Shown: positions 57,957 through 64,000 of the stretch, one piece after another
How the letters are laid out: each line of letters begins with the position of its first letter
Numbering within the stretch: position 1 is the first letter of the stretch
NCBI RefSeq assembly: GCF_012223425.1
Contig: NZ_CP038799.1
Coordinates: forward strand, 3,518,249-3,582,248
Direction: 5' to 3'
Origin: Mycolicibacterium frederiksbergense
GTDB lineage: Bacteria > Actinomycetota > Actinomycetes > Mycobacteriales > Mycobacteriaceae
DNA length: 64,000 nucleotides
The notes under the pieces: generated by a model
Database searches by the model: none
Told to the model about the DNA's origin: nothing
The model's input: the letters and a program-made list of their open reading frames with translations, nothing else
Made by a program: the position numbers and the translations under genes

Positions 57957-59625
57957 ATGTTCGAGGTGTTGGATCGGGTCGCACTCGCGGAGTTGAGCGA
58001 TGAAGCGCTCATCTCGGCGGTCACGGCCATGACCCAGACCGAGGCCATGGCGGCCGCGCAGCGGCTGGCCCTGATCGGCGAAGTGATCGCCCGCCAGTGC
58101 GATGACGAGGACGACACGGTTGCCCACCAGGTGATCGACGGTTGGGCGTGGGCCCAGGCCGCGGTCGCGGCGGCCTGCAATGTGAATCCGTATGCGGCGT
58201 CCAAGCAGATGCGCATCGCCCAGGCCTTGCGTGACCGGCTACCCCGCACCGCGGCCCTGTTCGCCAAGGGTGCGGTGTCGGCGACGTTGATCGATGCGAT
58301 CACCTGGCGCACGCATCTGGTCGTCGACGAGGACGCGATCGCCCTGATCGATGCGGCGATTTCCGGCGAAGCGGGCGAGTATGGGCCGCATTCGGAGAAA
58401 CAGCTGATCGGCGCGGTTGATCTGTGGGTGGAGAAATTCGACCCCGACGCCGTCGTGCGGTCCCGGCGGGCCGCCAAGGACCTCTATGTGGAGTTCGACG
58501 ACAAGGACGACCCCAACGGGGTGGCCTCGTTCTGGGGCAGGCTGCGGATCACCGACAAGAAGATCCTCGAACAACGGCTCGACGCCCTGGCCGACACCGT
58601 CTGCCCGAATGATCCCCGGAAGCGTGGGGAACTGCGTGCCGCGGCCCTGGCCGCCTTGGGTGCGGTCGGCCCGGCCCTGGAACGCCTGGCCTGCGAATGC
58701 GGGGACACCGGCTGTGCGGGCAGCGGGAAAGATCCGCGCGCGGGCGCGGTCACCATCTATGCGCTCACCGACCAGGTGCCCGCCGCAGGTGAGGACACCC
58801 CGCCGCAGAGCACCCCGGGTACTGCAGGCACCCCGGACTCCGAGCCAACCGCACCCGCTGCACCGGAACACGAGCCGCAGACACCGGCCGCGGAATCCGA
58901 ACCCGCTGGACCATCCGAGCCCGCCGCGCCGGCTGCCCGCACCGAACCAGCCGCGTCCAGCTCCGAACCTGCCCCGGCTGCGGCCAACGCCCGCCCTGCG
59001 GCTCCCGCGGCCTGCAACCCGAGCCCCGGGGTGATGCTCGATGGCGCCATCATCCCCGCCGCCATGCTGGCCGAACTCGTCGCCGCCGGCGCCAAAGTCA
59101 CGCCGCTCGCCGAGATCGCGAATCTCCCCGCCGAACGCCAATACCGGCCCTCGACAGCGCTGACCGCGTTCGTCCGAATGCGTTCGATGACCTGCAGCTT
59201 CCCCGGCTGCAACCGGGCCGCCCACCGCTGCGACCTCGATCACCTGACCCATGGCCGGCCGGGGCCACCCACCCGGCAACCTCGGGCCGCTCTGCCGCCT
59301 GCACCATTTGATCAAGACATTCGGTGGCTGGACACCCACCGCCCAACCCGACGGCACCATCCAATGGACAGCACCCAGCGGGCACAGCTACACCAAGGCT
59401 CCCGGGGCGGCAATCCTGTTCCCGCACTGGAACATTGACACACCCATTCCCCGAAAGCGCGCGATCACCCTCATCAACGACACCGACCGCGACACCAAGA
59501 TGCCGGTCCGACAACGCACCCGCGCCCAAGACCGCGCCCAACGCATCAACACCGAACGCGCCCGCAACCAACTCGAACTCGCCCTCGAACGCGCCGACAA
59601 CAACAGCGACCCACCACCCTTCTGA
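57957..59625 (+). pseudogene. 13E12-repeat family DUF222/HNH endonuclease, frameshifted in the HNH motif
   Basis: A ~556-residue protein when repaired. DUF222 occupies residues ~1-265 (VLDRVALAELSDEALISAV ... NPYAASKQMRIAQALRDRL). An unusual ~85-residue Pro/Ala/Glu-rich linker follows, then the HNH region MTCSFPGCNRAAHRCDLDH. After LT the frame breaks; restoring one C at ~59247 and one at ~59278 gives PWPAGATHPGNLGPLCRLHHLIKTFGGW in an unbroken frame to 59625. 13E12 members are multi-copy in mycobacteria and probably are nucleases or mobile-element-linked. TAGAAT ends seven bases before the ATG, so translation would be leaderless. It may be a sequencing error or an inactivated copy. Confidence 0.85.
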
Positions 59626-59659
59626 GGGCGATGGGCCGGCTGCTCGAAAGAGTGGTCTG

Positions 59660-60604
59660 TCAGCGCTGGGTGCCGGACCGCACTCCCAGCAGGACGTCTT
59701 CCCACGCGGGGACAGATGGCTTGGCCTTGCGGGTACGGCGCTTTGGCGTGGTCGGCGCCGGCTCGTCGCCCACCTCGGGTTCCGAGCCGGCGGCAGCCGG
59801 AGCGGACTGCGGTGCGGGGGCCGGCGCGGGCGGTGCGGACTGCGGTGCGGGCGGAGCGACAGGGGGAGCGGCGGCCACGGGCGCGGGGGCCTGTGGTGGC
59901 AGCACCACCTGAGACGGGTGCACCGGGGCATGGGTCGGGTGCACCGGAGCATGCACCGCGACCGGCGACACCTCGAAGTCGAGTTGGGCGACGGCTGCCA
60001 CCGGGCGCAACGGCCGGGCGAAGCTCGGGTCGATCAGCTCGGCTGCACTGTCATCGAACGCCACCACCGTGCCGCCGTGCGAACCGGGCGTGAAACGGAA
60101 ATGGGCCTGCAGATCGGACTTGCCGGCCTTCCAGGCCAGCTGCACCGTCCAACGCCCGTCCTCATTGCGCCAGGCATCCCAGTTCGTGGCATTCGGGTCC
60201 AAGCCCCGGGAGACCAGTGCGGTGGTGATGGTCTCGAGCAGTGTCAGCACCGACGGACCGTCGGCCAGCACCGGGTGTGCCGCGGTGGCCAGTTCGGCCG
60301 CTCGCGAGCGCTCCAGCAGGACCGGGTTGGCAAACCGCCGGATCCGGTCGATGTCCTCACCGGCCAGCGCGGCGACCTGCTCCACGGAAGCACCCGCGCG
60401 GATGCGGGACTGGATCTCCTTGGGGCGCAAGCCTGGGCTCACCTCGACCTCGATCTCGGTTTGATTGGAGGTGGCCTTGTCGCCGCGCACGGCGGCCCGC
60501 AGACGGTTGTCGACACGAATGGCGAAATTGTCACCGGAGTCGGGGGCCTCGCAGATGAGCCGCTTGCCGTCCACGTCGAGCCCGACGACCTTGAGTTCCC
60601 GCAT
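59660..60604 (-). CDS. sepH: Septation protein SepH (DUF3071)
   Basis: A 314-residue cytoplasmic protein. The N-terminal DUF3071 domain (MRELKVVGLDVDGKRLICEA ... LRPKEIQSRIRAGASVEQVA) contains the helix-turn-helix-like segment that stimulates FtsZ assembly in Streptomyces and mycobacteria. The C-terminal ~110 residues are Pro/Ala-rich with a basic TPKRRTRKAKPSVPAWEDVL end that is conserved in the family. It corresponds to Rv0883c. It promotes FtsZ assembly at division. Confidence 0.93.
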   Translation of the reverse strand: MRELKVVGLDVDGKRLICEAPDSGDNFAIRVDNRLRAAVRGDKATSNQTEIEVEVSPGLRPKEIQSRIRAGASVEQVAALAGEDIDRIRRFANPVLLERSRAAELATAAHPVLADGPSVLTLLETITTALVSRGLDPNATNWDAWRNEDGRWTVQLAWKAGKSDLQAHFRFTPGSHGGTVVAFDDSAAELIDPSFARPLRPVAAVAQLDFEVSPVAVHAPVHPTHAPVHPSQVVLPPQAPAPVAAAPPVAPPAPQSAPPAPAPAPQSAPAAAGSEPEVGDEPAPTTPKRRTRKAKPSVPAWEDVLLGVRSGTQR

Positions 60605-60682
60605 AGTGCACCTCCATCGCGCACCCTACTTTGTTATCCGCCCGTTACCGTGCAGACACGCAGATTGCCGGCGGAACCGTGC

Positions 60683-61789
60683 TCAGATTCTCTCCACAAC
60701 CCAATCCACGCACGCCGTCAGCGCGCTGACATCCTCGGGATCGACCGCCGGGAACATCGCGACCCGCAGCTGGTTGCGGCCCAGCTTCCGGTACGGCTCG
60801 GTATCGACGATGCCGTTGGCCCGGAGCGCCTTGGCGACCGCCGCGGCATCCACCGAATCGGCGAAATCGATGGTGCCGACAACCTGGGACCGCAGCTTCG
60901 GATCGGTCACGAACGGCGTTGCGAACGAGGAGGTCTCGGCCCACGAGTACAGCCGCGCCGACGAATCTGCGGTGCGCTTCACAGCCCAGTCCAGCCCACC
61001 GTTGGCCAGCATCCAGTCGATCTGCTCGGCCATCAGAATCAACGTGCCGATCGCCGGGGTGTTGTAGGTCTGATTCTTCAGGCTGTTCTCGACCGCGATG
61101 GGCAGCGAGAGGAAGTCGGGCACCCAGCGATCGGTGGCCGCGATGGCGTCGATGCGGGCCAGCGCCGCCGGGGAGAGGGCCGCGAACCACAGGCCGCCGT
61201 CGCTGGCGAAGCTCTTCTGAGGTGCGAAGTAGTAGGCGTCGGTATCGCGGATGTCGACCGGCAGACCGCCGGCCGCCGAGGTGGCGTCGATGAGCACCAG
61301 CGCGTCGCCGGCCGGGCGCTGCACCGGCACCGCCACGCCGGTGGACGTCTCGTTGTGGGCCCATGCGACGACATCGACCGACGGATCCGAAACGGGTTCG
61401 GGGGCGCTGCCGGCGTCGGCCTTCACGATGATCGGATCGCCGACGAACGGGTTCTTCGCCACGCAGGACGCGAACTTGGCGCTGAACTCTCCGTAGGTCA
61501 GGTGCAGTGACTTCTTGTCGACGAGCCCGAACGCGGCGGCATCCCAGAATGCGGTCGATCCGCCGTTGCCCAGGATCACCTCGTAACCGTCGGGCAGCGC
61601 GAACAGCTGGCGCAGTCCGTCGCGCACCCGGCCGACCAGGTTCTTCACCGGTGCCTGCCGGTGTGAGGTGCCGAACAGGTCGCCCGCGGCGGCGAGGGCC
61701 GCCAGCTGCTCGGGGCGCACCTTGGAGGGGCCGCAGCCGAAGCGGCCGTCTTTGGGCTTGATATCGGCGGGGATCGTCAGTTCGGCCAT
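60683..61789 (-). CDS. serC: Phosphoserine aminotransferase SerC
   Basis: A 368-residue class V aminotransferase. It starts LTIPADIKPKDGRFGCGPSK, has the PLP-binding lysine in YYFAPQKSFASDGGLW and substrate-binding SHRQAPVK. It converts phosphohydroxypyruvate to phosphoserine in serine synthesis, and also acts in pyridoxal synthesis. The ATG at 61789 is used; the longer reading continues into the SPFH gene's other frame and is rejected. It is 28 bases after the SPFH gene on the same strand. Confidence 0.95.
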   Translation of the reverse strand: MAELTIPADIKPKDGRFGCGPSKVRPEQLAALAAAGDLFGTSHRQAPVKNLVGRVRDGLRQLFALPDGYEVILGNGGSTAFWDAAAFGLVDKKSLHLTYGEFSAKFASCVAKNPFVGDPIIVKADAGSAPEPVSDPSVDVVAWAHNETSTGVAVPVQRPAGDALVLIDATSAAGGLPVDIRDTDAYYFAPQKSFASDGGLWFAALSPAALARIDAIAATDRWVPDFLSLPIAVENSLKNQTYNTPAIGTLILMAEQIDWMLANGGLDWAVKRTADSSARLYSWAETSSFATPFVTDPKLRSQVVGTIDFADSVDAAAVAKALRANGIVDTEPYRKLGRNQLRVAMFPAVDPEDVSALTACVDWVVERI

Positions 61790-61817
61790 GACCACCAGAT
61801 TATCGGCCGAGCCGATG

Positions 61818-62810
61818 TCATCCGGCCTGGGGCACCACGTAGGTCGGCTGGTAGGGATTCTGCCCACTCTCGATCGCCAGCGCCCGCAGATACGCCTCCA
61901 CATTGGGGTAGCCGGCAATCTCGGCCTGTTTCTGCAGCGCGACCTGTCGGGCCAGCTCGGTCTGGGCCTGGGCGGTGACCTTGTCGGCCTCGGCCTTGGC
62001 CCGCGCGGCATTCGCATCGGCGACACCCTTGGCCTCGGCCGCGCGGGCATCGGCGATGGCCTTCTGCTCGGCGATGATGGCGTCCTTGAGGCCCTCGTCC
62101 ACCGGGTCCGGTTTCATGACCGTCACCTGGAAGTTGGTGAAGAACTCCCGGCCGTCGGTGCGGGCCCGCGACGCGCCGGGCAGCGCGTCACGTAGGGCGT
62201 TCTGGAACTCGATACGCACCTTCTCGTCATTCCAGATCTCGCGCCAGGTGTACTTCTGCGCGACGCTGATCAGCACCTGCTCGGCCGGCTGGCCGATCAC
62301 GTAGCGCAGCAGGTTCACCCAGCCGGTGGTGACCAGGCCGTCGTTGTCGAGCCAGCCCTGGTACTTGGTGCCGAAATCGCGATGGAAGTCCATCAACATG
62401 TCGCAGTCGCTGGTCAGGTCGAAGGTGATGACCACCGGGACCCGCAACTCGGCGGGCGCGGTGGCGTTGGACACCACGATGGTGGGTTCCGCTTCGGAGT
62501 CGGGGCTGCCGGTCGCATCCCAACTGATCTGCCGCGACGGGTAGCGGTAGGCCTTGAAGCCGCCAGGCGGGTTGAAGGCCGACGTCTCCGGCTCGATGCA
62601 GCCGTCGACCTTGGGATCGGCGGGGATCAGGAAATAGTCATCGACCTTGATCGCGGTCTGACCCGGTCCTATCTGGGTGGCGCAGCTGGAGAGGATCACC
62701 CCGCCGACCACGGCGGCGATGATCCCGAGTCCGATCAGCACGAACTTCCGCTTCCCGCCGCCGGTCTTGTTGACGGTGGCGCCTGCGTCGAACCGCTTCT
62801 TGATGTTCAT
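61818..62810 (-). CDS. SPFH/prohibitin-like membrane protein
   Basis: A 330-residue protein. It has a basic N-terminus, one membrane helix (RKFVLIGLGIIAAVVGGVIL) ending in SSCATQ, an extracytoplasmic SPFH-like domain and a coiled-coil C-terminal part rich in Ala/Glu/Lys/Gln (DARAAEAKGVADANAARAKA). SPFH proteins form membrane scaffolds that organise proteases or lipid domains. The Cys after the helix resembles a lipobox (LSSC), but the helix is preceded by 20 residues, so lipidation is uncertain. It lies upstream of serC on the same strand and may share its transcript. Confidence 0.85.
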   Translation of the reverse strand: MNIKKRFDAGATVNKTGGGKRKFVLIGLGIIAAVVGGVILSSCATQIGPGQTAIKVDDYFLIPADPKVDGCIEPETSAFNPPGGFKAYRYPSRQISWDATGSPDSEAEPTIVVSNATAPAELRVPVVITFDLTSDCDMLMDFHRDFGTKYQGWLDNDGLVTTGWVNLLRYVIGQPAEQVLISVAQKYTWREIWNDEKVRIEFQNALRDALPGASRARTDGREFFTNFQVTVMKPDPVDEGLKDAIIAEQKAIADARAAEAKGVADANAARAKAEADKVTAQAQTELARQVALQKQAEIAGYPNVEAYLRALAIESGQNPYQPTYVVPQAG

Positions 62811-62909
62811 GGCTCCCCGTCTCCGAGCTGTCAGCTGTGACGTCGCTGACAGTGACGGCCAGATTTTAGCCAGATAGACGTCACTTTTGCCGACCGAGCG
62901 GCATCTTCA

Positions 62910-62925
62910 CGTGATCTGAGTCACA
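62910..62925. promoter_or_regulatory. CRP-like site upstream of the AurF-type oxygenase
   Basis: CGTGATCTGAGTCACA fits the CRP consensus (TGTGA-N6-TCACA) with one mismatch at the first base. The right half continues into a second, fully symmetric palindrome GTCACATGTGAC (62920-62931). The rest of the 243-bp gap (62811-63053) holds TAGAAT (62974-62979) and TACTGT (62993-62998) as possible -10 boxes for the oxygenase gene, and no gene that I can see. Confidence 0.5.
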
Positions 62926-63053
62926 TGTGACCTGGATAACGCCGATGGCCCACACCTGAGAAAACGCCCTGGTTAGAATCTGGTACCGCGGGTACTGTTC
63001 CTAGACAGCAAGCAACCGAATGTAAATTTCACGGTAGGCATGGAGGCCCCCGA

Positions 63054-64000
63054 ATGGCTGTCAAAGAAGCCAGGACACGCACGATTCGTCGGTGGCGCAA
63101 GAACATGGACGTCAGCGACGACACCGAGTACGTCGACATGCTGACCACCCTCTCGGAGGGGTCGGTACGCCGGAACTTCAATCCGTATACGGATATCGAC
63201 TGGGACTCGCCGGAGTTCGCCGTGATCCCCGACGACGAGCGCTGGATCCTGCCCGCGACCGATCCGATCGGTAAGCACGCCTGGTACCAGAGTCAGCCGG
63301 TGGAGCGCCAGATCGAGATCGGTATGTGGCGCCAGGCCAACGTGGCCAAGGTCGGCCTGCACTTCGAGAACATCCTGATCCGCGGGCTCATGGAGTATTC
63401 GTTCTGGGTACCCAACGGCTCTCCGGAGTACCGGTACTGCCTGCACGAGGCGATCGAGGAGTGCAACCACACCCTGATGTTCCAGGAGATGGTGAACCAC
63501 ATCGGCGCCGACGTGCCGGGGATGCCGAAGCTGCTGAAGTGGATTCAGCCGACGATCCCGCTGGTCGCCGGACCGGCGCCGATTCCGTTCTGGTTCGGCA
63601 TCCTCGCGGGCGAAGAGCCCATCGACCACACGCAGAAGAACGTGCTGCGCGAGGGCAAGGCGCTGCACCCGATCATGGAGCGCGTGATGGCGATCCACGT
63701 CGCCGAGGAAGCCCGGCATATCTCGTTTGCCCACGAGTACCTGCGCAAGCGTGTTCCGCATCTGTCCAGGGCCAAGCGGTTCTGGCTGTCGCTCTACGTG
63801 CCTGTCGTGATGCGCGTGCTGTGTTCGGCCATCATCGTTCCGCCGCGGGCGTTTTGGAAGAAATTCGACATCCCGCGTTCGGTGCGCAAGGAGATCTTTT
63901 TCAGGTCGCCGGAGTCGCGCCAGATGCTGCGCGACATGTTCGGTGATGTACGGATGCTGGCCACCGACTCCGGACTGATGAACCCGCTGGCCAAGCTGGT
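63054..64000 (+). CDS. AurF-family diiron oxygenase (Rv0885-like), 3' end outside window
   Basis: The frame starts at an ATG seven bases after GGAGG and is open to the window end (~315 residues seen). It has the diiron motifs of the p-aminobenzoate N-oxygenase family: EAIEECNHTLMFQEM (Glu...His) and HVAEEARHISFAHEYL (Glu-Glu-x-x-His). Members N-oxidise amines or oxidise lipids; Rv0885, which lies after serC in M. tuberculosis, has no proven substrate that I recall. A CRP-like site and a palindrome lie upstream. The C-terminus is missing only because the window ends. Confidence 0.9.
   Translation, partial: MAVKEARTRTIRRWRKNMDVSDDTEYVDMLTTLSEGSVRRNFNPYTDIDWDSPEFAVIPDDERWILPATDPIGKHAWYQSQPVERQIEIGMWRQANVAKVGLHFENILIRGLMEYSFWVPNGSPEYRYCLHEAIEECNHTLMFQEMVNHIGADVPGMPKLLKWIQPTIPLVAGPAPIPFWFGILAGEEPIDHTQKNVLREGKALHPIMERVMAIHVAEEARHISFAHEYLRKRVPHLSRAKRFWLSLYVPVVMRVLCSAIIVPPRAFWKKFDIPRSVRKEIFFRSPESRQMLRDMFGDVRMLATDSGLMNPLAKL

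Noticed and set aside
1..64000. tRNA, rRNA, CRISPR arrays, insertion sequences, integrases
   Set aside because: None was recognised by eye. The repeats found (26-bp pair, 57-nt palindrome, rpfA tandem) do not fit a CRISPR array or IS ends with a transposase.

Overview
The window looks like a chromosome segment of a non-tuberculous, probably rapid-growing Mycobacterium (Mycolicibacterium type). The DNA is GC-rich and GTG starts are common. The gene order fadA-fadB ... ercc3-(Rv0862c)-(Rv0863)-moaC2-mog-moaE2-rpfA-moaD2-moaA2-yccF-cspB ... (Rv0875c)-(Rv0876c)-(Rv0877)-(Rv0879c)-(Rv0880)-(Rv0881)-(Rv0882) ... sepH-serC ... (Rv0885) matches, from memory, the Rv0859-Rv0885 order of M. tuberculosis. 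Family assignments come from reading motifs and from remembered homologues; no database search was run.

Layout. (1) 1-17320: a catabolic and transport region. It has the end of an ABC substrate-binding protein, an MFS exporter and an aldehyde dehydrogenase, then a branched-chain-type ABC importer divergent from the dehydrogenase. After these come a beta-hydroxyacid dehydrogenase, an M24-fold enzyme that has lost a metal ligand, an AhpD-like protein, a GabD1-type dehydrogenase, a GntR/FCD regulator, a VOC protein and a fused E1 plus E2 2-oxoacid dehydrogenase. Two control regions are visible: a pair of LacI-like palindromes and a pair of TGGATCCA boxes 63 bp apart. (2) 17378-22036: an old yellow enzyme and the fadA-fadB beta-oxidation pair, closed by a strong terminator. 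(3) 22287-36031: about 14 kb of accessory genes between fadB and ercc3, which are neighbours in M. tuberculosis. It holds regulators with their targets, secreted proteins, a diguanylate-cyclase-like protein, several broken genes and an orphan three-gene operon resembling EspA-EspC-EspD / EspE-EspF-EspH, the ESX-1 substrate partners. (4) 36111-46105: conserved backbone (XPB helicase pair, molybdopterin genes, RpfA, cold-shock protein). rpfA has a long leader with a c-di-AMP (ydaO) riboswitch and a CRP-like site. (5) 46115-48139: a degenerate DUF559 nuclease-like gene framed by perfect 26-bp direct repeats, then a glutathionyl-hydroquinone-reductase-like protein. (6) 48124-53518: backbone membrane proteins, regulators and an rRNA methyltransferase. 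(7) 53515-59625: an inserted block with a two-gene operon, a glycosyltransferase (rgt-like) and the RNA polymerase helicase HelR. It is preceded by a 19-bp palindrome that I recognise as the rifamycin-associated element, so this is a likely inducible rifamycin-resistance operon. A frameshifted 13E12-type HNH gene lies beside it. (8) 59660-64000: sepH, serC, an SPFH-domain protein and the start of an AurF-like diiron oxygenase.

Four genes (24667-26122, 35520-36031, 46141-47015, 57957-59625) are broken only by single-base length changes in short C or G runs. This looks as much like residual sequencing error as real decay. By contrast, the LysR fragment at 32301-32531 has lost most of its gene and looks like a genuine deletion. 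No tRNA, rRNA, CRISPR array or insertion sequence was recognised.
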